This document shows, in pieces, positions 24,390 to 32,167 of a DNA stretch of 64,000 nt. The notes beneath the pieces are model-generated. The model saw nothing but the letters and a program-made list of their open reading frames with translations. It searched no databases and had not been told where the DNA came from. This stretch comes from Paenibacillus lemnae. GTDB taxonomy: Bacteria > Bacillota > Bacilli > Paenibacillales > Paenibacillaceae. Location: positions 1-64,000 of the forward strand of contig NZ_JABBPN010000009.1 of NCBI RefSeq assembly GCF_012933385.1, given 5' to 3'. The first letter of the stretch is position 1, and each line of letters begins with the position of its first letter. The translations under genes and the position numbers were made by a program.

Positions 24390-24757
24390 GATTGTTCCGC
24401 CCCTCTCCGAATCATTTCTGTCAACTGGTCACCCGTGATGCCCAGCTTCTCTGCTTCCTTGACCATCGTCACGATATACTGCTCATAGAACTGTTCCTTC
24501 CGCTTCTCCACCAGCTTGCCTCGCGCACCCTCTGCTACGAACATCCCGATCCCTCTTTTCTTATACAAAATTCCTTCATCCACCAGCAGATTCACACCCT
24601 TGGCTGCCGTCGCCGGATTAATACTGTAAAAGGCTGCGACCTGATTCGTCGAGAGCACCTGCTCTTCCTCCGCCAGGCCTCCCTGAATGATGTCATCTTC
24701 AATCCGTTCCGCAATTTGTATAAATATAGGTCTGCCATCGTCCATCAGCGTGGCCAT
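24386..24757 (-). CDS. GntR-family regulator (YtrA subfamily)
   Basis: The 123-residue protein has the winged helix-turn-helix of the GntR family (PIFIQIAERIEDDIIQGGL, EQVLSTNQVAAFYSINPATAAKGVNLLVDEGILYKKRGIGMFV) and a short C-terminal helical tail, the YtrA plan. It normally represses the ABC exporter genes that follow. ATG 24757 is preferred because AGGAGGTG lies seven bases upstream; the ATG at 24784 lies upstream of that site. Confidence 0.88.
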   Translation of the reverse strand: MATLMDDGRPIFIQIAERIEDDIIQGGLAEEEQVLSTNQVAAFYSINPATAAKGVNLLVDEGILYKKRGIGMFVAEGARGKLVEKRKEQFYEQYIVTMVKEAEKLGITGDQLTEMIRRGAEQS

Positions 24758-24787
24758 GGTGACACCTCCTCTTAACTGGTTCATTAC

Positions 24788-24827
24788 TCATGTAATTAAC
24801 TATATGACCAATGGAGTATTTTGTAAA
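24788..24827 (-). promoter_or_regulatory. Promoter and operator of the GntR-ABC operon
   Basis: On the minus strand TTTACA (24822-24827), 17 bases and TATAGT (24799-24804). The imperfect palindrome TCATGTAATTAACTATATGA (24788-24807) covers the -10, a plausible autoregulatory site. Confidence 0.65.
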
Positions 24828-24948
24828 CCCCTTTTTATAAAAATGTTCAAATGTCCTTCCTACTTGTGCGCTGTTAAAAGCCGTGTTATATTTTTGTAGT
24901 ACAAAAACATGCAGAACCCAAAACATAATTTAAAGGCAATGTTATCTT

Positions 24949-24996
24949 AAAAAGGTACAACCTCGGCTATACTTAGTCCTGGCTGTACCTTTTTTT
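24949..24996 (+). terminator. Hairpin with T run in the leader of the neopullulanase gene
   Basis: AAAAAGGTACA (24949-24959) pairs with TGTACCTTTTT (24984-24994), and T continues to 24996. No gene precedes it on the plus strand. It lies 40 bases before the GH13 start, so it would end the GH13 leader transcript or a short RNA. Confidence 0.65.
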
Positions 24997-25036
24997 AGGT
25001 TTTCCAATTTTATTTATCCTGAAGGAGGACTTTTCT

Positions 25037-26785
25037 ATGTTTCTGGAAGCCGTTTACCACCGTCCGCGTAAAAACTGGTCTTATGCTTATGACGGAAAGA
25101 CCATCCACCTCAGAATCCGTACCAAAAAAGATGATATGACTGAAGTGTTCGCACTTGCTGGCGACAAGTATCTATGGGATGACACCATGGAATACATACC
25201 GATGGAGAAGCTGTCGAGCGATGAGCTGTTTGATTACTGGGCATGTGAAACCCAGCCGCCATACCGCAGGCTGAAATACGGCTTCCTGCTGCAGCAGGGC
25301 CGCGAGAAGCGCTGGATGACAGAGTATGGATTTTATACCGAGCCGCCTGCGAACCCGGACCGCCTGTTTGAATATCCTTTCATTAATCCGGAAAATGTGT
25401 TCCACACGCCGGACTGGGTGAAGGATGCGGTGTTCTACCAGATCTTCCCGGAACGGTTCGCAAACGGCGACCCTTCAAACGATCCGCAGGGCGCGCTTCC
25501 TTGGGGCAGCGCTCCACCGGAGCGGGACAACTTCTTCGGCGGTGACCTTCAGGGCGTCATCGACCATCTTGATCATCTGAGCGAGCTTGGTGTAAACGCA
25601 ATCTACTTTACACCGCTGTTCACAGCAACAACCAACCATAAATACGATACCGAAGATTATATGATGATCGACCCACAGTTCGGAGATAAGGACACCCTTA
25701 AGAAGCTTGTAGACCTGTGCCACGAACGCGGTATCCGTGTGCTGCTGGATGCGGTATTCAACCACTCCGGGCGTACATTTGCTCCGTTTGTGGATGTGCA
25801 GAAGAACGGCGAGAATTCCCGTTATAAAGACTGGTTCTATATCCGCTCTCTCCCGCTGGAGGTTGTGGATGGCATCCCGACATACGATACGTTCGCATTC
25901 GAACCGCTTATGCCGAAGCTGAACACCGAGAACCCAGAGGTTAGAGAATATCTGCTTAAATCGGCTGAATACTGGATCAAAGAGACCGGCATCGACGGCT
26001 GGCGTCTGGATGTAGCGAACGAGGTCGGCCACCAATTCTGGCGTGATTTCCGCAAGGTTGTGAAGAACGCGAAGCCGGATGCGTATATTCTTGGCGAGGT
26101 ATGGCACGAGTCCTCCATCTGGCTGGAAGGAGACCAGTTCGACGCTGTCATGAACTATCCGTTCACCAACGCGGTCCTGGATTTCTTCATTAACCGCTCG
26201 GTGGACGCCGAGAAATTCTCGTTCATGCTTGGCAAACAGCTGGCCGGTTACCCTCGTCAGGCGAGCGAAGTTGCCTTTAACCTGCTGGACAGCCACGATA
26301 CGGCTCGCCTGCTGACACTCGCAGGTGGTGACAAGCGCCTGATGAAGCTGGCTGCCATGTTCCAGTTCACCTATTCCGGTGCACCTTGTATCTATTATGG
26401 TGATGAGATCGGCATGGACGGCGGGCATGATCCGGGCTGCCGCGCTTGTATGGAATGGGATACTGCCAAGCAGGACAAGGATTTGTTTACGTTCTACCAA
26501 ACCTTGATTCAGCTGCGTAAAGACCATTCCGCACTGCGCACCGGCTCCTTCCACTTCCTGACCGCCGAGAACAACGGCGGCAAGCTGGCATACCGCCGCG
26601 AGGACGAGCAGGGATCCATCGTCATTCTGGTCAACAATGACAAGATGGGCCAGACGTTGAGCGTTCATGTGGATGAGGCGAAGTGGACCAACCTGTGGAC
26701 CGGCGAAGCCGTGGAAGCCCCGAAAGGCCGTCTCAGCGTGAAGCTGCCTGCTTACGGGTTTGTGATATTAAAAGCTGGAGAGTAA
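25037..26785 (+). CDS. Cytoplasmic neopullulanase / maltogenic amylase (GH13)
   Basis: The 582-residue enzyme has an N-terminal starch-binding-like domain (about residues 1-125), a catalytic barrel and a C-terminal beta domain. Conserved regions are DAVFNH (about 238), GWRLDVANE with nucleophile Asp (about 326), ILGEVWHE with acid Glu (about 354), NLLDSHD (about 421), and MPKLN, the region-V marker of the neopullulanase/cyclomaltodextrinase subfamily. No signal peptide, so it acts on imported maltodextrins or cyclodextrins. ATG 25037 follows GAAGGAGG. Codon use is strongly biased, suggesting high expression. It is a single gene between a leader hairpin and a strong terminator. Confidence 0.93.
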   Translation: MFLEAVYHRPRKNWSYAYDGKTIHLRIRTKKDDMTEVFALAGDKYLWDDTMEYIPMEKLSSDELFDYWACETQPPYRRLKYGFLLQQGREKRWMTEYGFYTEPPANPDRLFEYPFINPENVFHTPDWVKDAVFYQIFPERFANGDPSNDPQGALPWGSAPPERDNFFGGDLQGVIDHLDHLSELGVNAIYFTPLFTATTNHKYDTEDYMMIDPQFGDKDTLKKLVDLCHERGIRVLLDAVFNHSGRTFAPFVDVQKNGENSRYKDWFYIRSLPLEVVDGIPTYDTFAFEPLMPKLNTENPEVREYLLKSAEYWIKETGIDGWRLDVANEVGHQFWRDFRKVVKNAKPDAYILGEVWHESSIWLEGDQFDAVMNYPFTNAVLDFFINRSVDAEKFSFMLGKQLAGYPRQASEVAFNLLDSHDTARLLTLAGGDKRLMKLAAMFQFTYSGAPCIYYGDEIGMDGGHDPGCRACMEWDTAKQDKDLFTFYQTLIQLRKDHSALRTGSFHFLTAENNGGKLAYRREDEQGSIVILVNNDKMGQTLSVHVDEAKWTNLWTGEAVEAPKGRLSVKLPAYGFVILKAGE

Positions 26786-26807
26786 TATACTCAAGGCTGC
26801 TACAAAT

Positions 26808-26850
26808 AATGGCGGTGCCAGGGATCAGTCCTGGCACCGCCATTTTTTTT
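26808..26850 (+). terminator. Strong terminator of the neopullulanase gene
   Basis: AATGGCGGTGCCAGG (26808-26822), a seven-base loop, the exact complement (26830-26844) and T to 26850. Confidence 0.92.
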
Positions 26851-26916
26851 GCTGCTCTGCTGATGGCCAATGCCGAAAGAAAAGTCTGCAATCCGCATGA
26901 CTGTATTGGTATTATT

Positions 26917-27345
26917 TTATTTTATAGAATCGTAAAGCTCTGTCATTCGGTCTGCTAATTCCGAGTGCGGCTCCATCCGTTGATGATCTATATCGGTAGG
27001 AGTCATATACAACATGCCTCTCCCTTGCTCAAACAAAGTGACATGGAACAAAACCCCTGTTGTATCTTCCCGGTCTGGATCAAGTACGATTTTCAAGTGG
27101 CGCACCTTTTCGATCCATTCCTGAATGAGTGCTTGATCTGTAGTTATTTTTTTTGTGCCGTTATCCCCACTCATTATTTCAATAGAATCAACCTGTGTAA
27201 TGTTGCTAGGATAGAAGGCCTCTAGTTCCTTTGACTCCTTGCTTACTCCTGCCATGTCGGACTGATTAGAGGTTTGACAGCCGCTTAGAATCAAGACTAA
27301 CAATGAAGCGCATATTACGATATAAAATAAATATTTATTCATCAT
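26917..27345 (-). CDS. Hypothetical lipoprotein
   Basis: The 142-residue protein has a lipoprotein signal (NKYLFYIVICASLLVLILSGC, modified Cys at residue 23), so it is attached to the outer face of the membrane. The mature part carries an alpha/beta pattern with IEIMSGDNGTKKITTDQALIQEW and GVLFHVTLFEQGRGMLYMTPT, reminiscent of small Bacillus lipoproteins of unknown function. It starts the second AT-rich patch. A truncated relative of its first 22 codons lies at 859-927. No partner gene is evident. Confidence 0.65.
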   Translation of the reverse strand: MMNKYLFYIVICASLLVLILSGCQTSNQSDMAGVSKESKELEAFYPSNITQVDSIEIMSGDNGTKKITTDQALIQEWIEKVRHLKIVLDPDREDTTGVLFHVTLFEQGRGMLYMTPTDIDHQRMEPHSELADRMTELYDSIK

Positions 27346-27408
27346 ACCCCCCCCTTAATCTCTAAACGAAATTTCCATTTGAATTGTTTCATCTTGTTTA
27401 ATAAGAAA

Positions 27409-27431
27409 AAACGCTGGGAAGACCAGCGTTT
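27409..27431 (-). terminator. Terminator of the C39-like gene
   Basis: On the minus strand AAACGCTGG, a five-base loop and CCAGCGTTT are followed by T. Confidence 0.85.
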
Positions 27432-27449
27432 AACTTAAATACAGTTCCT

Positions 27450-28549
27450 TTAATTCTTGAATTTCCACAAGTGAGTAACTGAGCCATACTGCCCCAACAA
27501 AAGGTAAACATTAACCCCCGTGCTTGACCAATTGTCATGCACAATTGCATATTGAGGGTTCGACCAGTTACTGGTATCTGTGTATGTCTCATAACCAACT
27601 AAAGTCACTAAATGACCTCCATCTGAACCTTCAGGAGTATATCCGTAGTTTTCCAAACGTAAAAATCCAGGAGTCTTAGCATTTACTTCGGATACCATGT
27701 TACTAAAAGTTGGCGATGCCCATGTTGTAGTGAAGTTCGAGTAGCCTTTTTCAGAGGTATATGAGTTCATCCCTGAAGCAATTCTATTATTAAATACTCC
27801 GTATAGATCATTGTGATCCATTATTACACCTAGACGATCTGCAATATTTCTCCATAAACCACTAGATGATAAGTTAGTATAACCTTTATTGCGCCAGTAC
27901 ATAATTACACTGGCGCCAGCCGTTGGAACACAGTCGTTAAGCATACTCGTATTATCATCTTGTTGATAATCAGGCACTCCATTAATAAAATCGTATTGAT
28001 AGTTAATGATTGAATTGATTCCAATATCACTATTCAACGATTCGGCTTCACTTGGAGAAGCTTTATCCAATATATCTGTTGCATTCGACCTGTTAACTTG
28101 TATCTCCTGCAATGAATCAGCTTCAAAGGTTTGATCGGTACTTAATTCTTCGAATGTATTGCTATCAACTTTGTTTGCGTAAAAAAGTGGGCCTAAGTAA
28201 TAAAGGTTGGTTTCATCCTCGCCTTGGCCTGGATAGACATCTCCCATAGCAAATTCTATAAGGAGTCCCGAGTTATTATCTATGATAAAATATCCTGCTA
28301 CGCCACTTTCCCTTTGTAATACCACAAGAGATTTTGTAAGTTCTTCATATTCATCTTTCATTCCAATAATTTTTTCGACGGTAACTCCTTCAAATTCCGT
28401 GTGCCCTAGCTGTAAACGCTCTTCAATTTTTTGGTCTGCAATTTTTAAAATATCTTTGCTAACCGCTGTAGAATTCGCTGCAAACGCACTGGGTACAACT
28501 AGGGTAACGTTAAAACTGCTAAAAATGTAAATCTCGCAATTTTTTTCAA
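27450..28549 (-). pseudogene. Secreted C39-like cysteine-peptidase protein, frameshifted in the signal peptide
   Basis: The long frame of roughly 350 residues has a catalytic-type Cys in LNDCVPTAGASVIMYW, a His in GGHLVTLVGYE and a later AIVHDNWSS, the layout of C39_2/papain-like exported proteins. Its N-terminal third resembles an inhibitory prodomain. The natural start, TTG 28549 eight bases after GGAGG, opens a good signal peptide (MKKIARFTFLAVLT) but in another frame, which stops at TAG 28499-28501. The mature frame resumes with LVVPSAFAANS, a clear signal-peptidase site. One base seems to be missing near 28500-28510. Without correction the product would not be made or exported. Confidence 0.65.
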
Positions 28550-28753
28550 GTCTAATTCCTCCGTATCTTATTATAATTGGCGTGTGTACTTGAAAACACA
28601 TAGAGCATCGCTTAATTCTTCGAATCAGCCCCCTTTCATGTAAGCACATGAGATAGATAATTTAAATACCCTATATTTCCATTCATGGTGTATATCTATA
28701 TAAACACCATAAAACACTAAAGGTTATGGATGTTTTTTAAAAAAATTGAATAT

Positions 28754-28978
28754 ACTAGGGCGTGTCTTCAAACCTAAGCAAGCCAAACTAAGCTAGATGC
28801 CAAGGATAAAAAAGCCGCAAAGGTACAAGCCAGCTTGTGGAATGACCGATGTAGCTTGCTGTGTAAACAGGAATTCTATTAGAATCATAAATCCGACCGC
28901 CCTGGAGTTTTTTGGTCTGCGGACAGCAAGTCCTTATTCTTTTCCAACTACATCTTCAGTTTGAAGACACGCCCTAGT
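28754..28978. mobile_element. MITE-like element with 20-bp terminal inverted repeats
   Basis: ACTAGGGCGTGTCTTCAAAC (28754-28773) is repeated exactly in inverse at 28959-28978. The roughly 215-bp inside has no reading frame I trust. CTAG at each tip may be the target duplication, which would put the element at 28758-28974. It is too short for a transposase and would need one in trans; the ends look like those of an IS5-type element, though this is a guess. Confidence 0.75.
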
Positions 28979-29084
28979 AGAAACGAACAATCCTGCATTC
29001 ACTCAACCGTATACTTAGTAACTTGGTATAACTAACGGAACCACAGTCCGTAAGATCCCCCGGCGACCTCCCTTCCAGCACAAA

Positions 29085-29122
29085 AAAAAGTGATGAAAGG
29101 ATCTCTGCCTTCATCACTTTTT
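29085..29122 (-). terminator. Terminator downstream of the alpha-galactosidase gene
   Basis: On the minus strand AAAAAGTGATGAA pairs with TTCATCACTTTTT and runs into eight T. A second hairpin (AGGGG-CTGAT / ATCAG-CCCCT, about 29177-29202) lies nearer the gene without a T run. The rest of 28979-29217 holds nothing else I can name. Confidence 0.8.
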
Positions 29123-29217
29123 ATAACTCTATCAACACTTCACTGTTGAAAACGGCCCGTTATTTTCCGTCAAATCAGGGGCCTGATCAACATCAGACCC
29201 CTGTCTACATAACGCAG

Positions 29218-31371
29218 CTACTTCACAGCCTTCAGCTGCACCCACATGCTGGAGAAATCGCCGCTCAGTGAAGATACCGGCAGACCTGCCGCCATCAGGC
29301 GGTCTCCGCCGAAGATTTCACCGCTGGTGGTCAGGAGGTAATCCTTCTCCAGATCCAGACCTTCCAGCTTCACATTGCGCAGCGGAGCATTCGGTTCAGC
29401 CAGCACTTTGAAATAGAACAACAGCGCTTCTTCCCGGTCATCACTGACGAACATCCAGGAGGTCTCATTGCCCTCAAAAGGACTGAGCAGACGATACAGC
29501 TCACCCTGCTGCACCAAGCCGCGGATCTCTTTGTAGTCCTTGATCTGCTTGGCAGCAATCTCCCGCTCCGTCTCTGACCACTGCGTCAGATCCAGCTCAT
29601 AGCCGAAATTACCGGACATGGCGACATCGCCCCGGAATTCAAGCGACGTCGTCCGCTCCACCTGATGGTTCGGTACGGCTGACACATGGGCACCCATGGT
29701 AGATACCGGATATACGAGGCTTGTGCCGTATTGGATCTTGAGGCGTTCCACCGCATCGGTATTGTCGCTTGTCCAGGTTTGAGGCATATAGTACAGCATT
29801 CCTGGATCAAAACGGCCGCCGCCGCCGGAACAGCTCTCAAACAAAATATCCGGGAACTCCTGCGTAATCTTCTCCAACAGCTCATACAAACCGAGCATAT
29901 AACGATGGGCGGTCTCTCTCTGGCGATAGGATGGAGCCGCCGCAGAGCCGATCTCCGTCATGTTGCGGTTCATATCCCATTTGACGTACGTGATCGGCAC
30001 AGTTCTGAATATGTCGCTCAGGCGCTCATACAGATATGCCCGTACATCCTCCCTCGACATATCGAGGACCAGCTGCTGGCGGCCCTCCGTACGGCGGCGG
30101 TTCGGTACATGCAGGCACCAGTCAGGATGACTGCGGTACAGCTCGCTGTCCGGGGACACCATTTCCGGTTCAAACCACAGCCCGAACTGGATGCCGGCCG
30201 CATTGACACGCTCTGCCAGATCCTTCAGGCCGCCCGGAAGCTTGCGACGGTCTTCAAACCAGTCTCCCAGCGAGTTGTTATCGCTGTCACGGCGTCCAAA
30301 CCAGCCGTCGTCAAGCACGAACAGCTCGATACCAAGCTCACTGCCAGCCTTGGCAATGGATTCAATCTTATCTGCATTAAAGTCAAAATACGTCGCTTCC
30401 CAATTGTTCACCAGAATTGGGCGCTCCTGGTCACGGTGAGTACCCCGGCACAGACGCGTCCGGTACAGACGGTGATATTCTCTGGACATGCCGCCCAGTC
30501 CCTCATCCGAGTACACCATGACCGCTTCCGGAGTCTGAAACTCCTCTCCAGGCTGCAGCTGCCAGGAGAAATCGAACGGATTCAGCCCGATTTGCAGCCG
30601 GGTCGTGCCGAACTGCTCCACTTCTGCCTCTGCCGTAAAGTTTCCGCTGTACACCAGGCTGAAGCCAAACACTTCACCCTGCTGCTCTGTCGTCTCGGGG
30701 CGCAGCAGCGCGATGAACGGATTCTGCTGATGCGAGCTGGAGCCTCTGCGGCTGCTGATCCCGGTTACGCCCGGAGCCAGTCTTCTTCGCTGCACATGCC
30801 GTTCGCGTGCCCAGGCTCCGGATAAATACAGCGCATCATAGCGGCTGTCAGCAAAATCCAGTGAGGCACTCAGCGCCCGCTCCAGCTCCACCGTCTCTTT
30901 GCCTCCGTTCACGAACTTCACAGAACGCGTGATAGCGCTAAAATCTGAGAACACAGAATAGCTCAGCACAGCCGTCAGGCCTGTCACCTCATCGAGCAGC
31001 TCAAGCTCAAGCGTCTCCGCTTCATGATCCTGCTCTACATATACAGCCGGAAGTCCCGGAAGCTCCGGTTTGCCGGCATAGATGCGGTGCGATTGATAGA
31101 CAAGCTCGGTGATCCGGGTTCCGTTCTCCAGCTTGACCTGATATGCCGGACTGCGGTAATCGCTCGTACCGTACTGCGGATATTCCTGGGGAAGCGAATC
31201 CAGCGAGATGGATCTGTCTTCATTCACAGGATTGGGTGAAAACGATGCACGTTCCTGAAGCTTCAGCATCCCGCTCAGATTGCCATTGTGGCGAAGCTTC
31301 GGACCATAATATACATGAGCCGCATAACCGCGGACCAACTGGATGATATAGCTGGAGTTTTTAGACTGCAA
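29218..31371 (-). CDS. Alpha-galactosidase (GH36), normal start out of frame
   Basis: The open frame of 717 residues is a complete GH36 enzyme: N-terminal beta-sandwich, catalytic barrel with nucleophile Asp466 (YVKWDMNRN) and acid/base Asp536 (WTSDNTDA), and a C-terminal beta domain. It would hydrolyse melibiose and raffinose-type galactosides inside the cell. The obvious start, ATG 31414 seven bases after AGGAGG, reads MPIFY and then meets a stop, because CTAT is duplicated at 31396-31403. Removing four bases would restore MPIFYDNHQDLYH joined to LQSKNSS. As written, translation must use TTG 31371, without a good ribosome binding site. Likely impaired unless the duplication is a sequencing error. 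Confidence 0.85.
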   Translation of the reverse strand: MQSKNSSYIIQLVRGYAAHVYYGPKLRHNGNLSGMLKLQERASFSPNPVNEDRSISLDSLPQEYPQYGTSDYRSPAYQVKLENGTRITELVYQSHRIYAGKPELPGLPAVYVEQDHEAETLELELLDEVTGLTAVLSYSVFSDFSAITRSVKFVNGGKETVELERALSASLDFADSRYDALYLSGAWARERHVQRRRLAPGVTGISSRRGSSSHQQNPFIALLRPETTEQQGEVFGFSLVYSGNFTAEAEVEQFGTTRLQIGLNPFDFSWQLQPGEEFQTPEAVMVYSDEGLGGMSREYHRLYRTRLCRGTHRDQERPILVNNWEATYFDFNADKIESIAKAGSELGIELFVLDDGWFGRRDSDNNSLGDWFEDRRKLPGGLKDLAERVNAAGIQFGLWFEPEMVSPDSELYRSHPDWCLHVPNRRRTEGRQQLVLDMSREDVRAYLYERLSDIFRTVPITYVKWDMNRNMTEIGSAAAPSYRQRETAHRYMLGLYELLEKITQEFPDILFESCSGGGGRFDPGMLYYMPQTWTSDNTDAVERLKIQYGTSLVYPVSTMGAHVSAVPNHQVERTTSLEFRGDVAMSGNFGYELDLTQWSETEREIAAKQIKDYKEIRGLVQQGELYRLLSPFEGNETSWMFVSDDREEALLFYFKVLAEPNAPLRNVKLEGLDLEKDYLLTTSGEIFGGDRLMAAGLPVSSLSGDFSSMWVQLKAVK

Positions 31372-31395
31372 ATGATATAAATCTTGATGATTATC

Positions 31396-31403
31396 ATAGA
31401 TAG
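31396..31403 (-). repeat. CTAT tandem duplication that shifts the alpha-galactosidase frame
   Basis: The minus strand reads CTATCTAT within codons 4-7 after the ATG at 31412-31414. One unit too many puts the next codons at CTA TGA. Confidence 0.7.
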
Positions 31404-31528
31404 AAAATAGGCATAAGAAATCCTCCTGAATGAGATGGTACTGCTCGTCTACATTCTACTATGTAATCCAGGAGGAGTAACGGGCATTAAGTGATCTTCT
31501 ATATGGACTTATGTGTCTTTTTTCGTCA

Positions 31529-31999
31529 TCATTCAAACAGCGGGACAGCCGGGTCCTTCTGACCGCAGTGAACCAGCATCGCATGAAGCTGCCCGCGGTG
31601 ATGGTACAGATGGGAGGATATTTGGAGCAGCCATTCATAGCGGGAGTACACAACACCCCAGTATGAGGTCTTTTTGGCATGAAGGTCTTCTTCTGTCATG
31701 TCATGATACAGCTGAACGAGTGAGGAGTAATTACCCAGCAGTTCAGCCTGGATCTCCTTCAGATTGTTCATCTCTACACTTTCGTAATACCGGCTCATTT
31801 CCTTTTCAGAGGCTTCCATCGAGATGAGAACGTCTGCACGGCAGATCACCGCGATATGGCGCAGCAGTTCACCTGCAGAGTACTTGCCTTGAGTCGGTCT
31901 TATCTCCAGATCCGACTCTTCCAGTTTATCCATAACAGCAATCAGCGACATAACGGCCACTTCAATTTGATGCAGAGCATTGGTGCAGTATGTATTCAA
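31529..31999 (-). CDS. DinB-family protein
   Basis: The 156-residue protein is a four-helix bundle of the DinB/YfiT superfamily. Metal-ligand His are visible in LLRHIAVI (about residue 48) and in SSHLYHHRGQLHAML (about 131-141). The family includes thiol-dependent transferases using bacillithiol, and many members of unknown role. It stands alone, reading towards the alpha-galactosidase gene, with a short gap to the terminator that ends the amylase gene. No closer assignment is possible from sequence. Confidence 0.78.
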   Translation of the reverse strand: MNTYCTNALHQIEVAVMSLIAVMDKLEESDLEIRPTQGKYSAGELLRHIAVICRADVLISMEASEKEMSRYYESVEMNNLKEIQAELLGNYSSLVQLYHDMTEEDLHAKKTSYWGVVYSRYEWLLQISSHLYHHRGQLHAMLVHCGQKDPAVPLFE

Positions 32000-32085
32000 G
32001 AATGATTCTCCAATCTAATATTTGTCATATGGATCATAAACCGTGTCTTATCATTATAGAACATATGTTCTTTATTTACCAAGGC

Positions 32086-32132
32086 AAAAAAAGAGCCCGA
32101 CTCTCAAATCCTACAGAGCCAGGCTTTTTCGC
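32086..32132. terminator. Terminator downstream of the amylase gene
   Basis: A 10-12-bp stem with one or two mismatches (AAAAGAGCC...CTCT with AGAG...GGCTTTTT) has A on the left and T on the right, so it can act in both directions. Confidence 0.65.
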
Positions 32133-32167
32133 AGCCAAAATAGTTTGTTGCTATCGTGTAATTTCAG

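Noticed and set aside
25475..26668. A 397-codon open frame on the minus strand opposite the neopullulanase
   Set aside because: It mirrors the strongly biased codon use of the GH13 gene, has no ribosome binding site or recognisable domain, and the plus-strand product is unmistakable.
28754..28978. Structured RNA in the MITE-like element
   Set aside because: The long end-to-end pairing is explained by terminal inverted repeats of a mobile element, and there is only one copy to judge.
29686..30825. A 379-codon plus-strand frame opposite the alpha-galactosidase
   Set aside because: Shadow of the GH36 gene. Catalytic motifs of the minus-strand product fix the real frame.
31360..31414. Programmed ribosomal frameshifting in the alpha-galactosidase start
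   Set aside because: No slippery heptamer or stimulatory structure is evident. A simple four-base tandem duplication explains the frame break.
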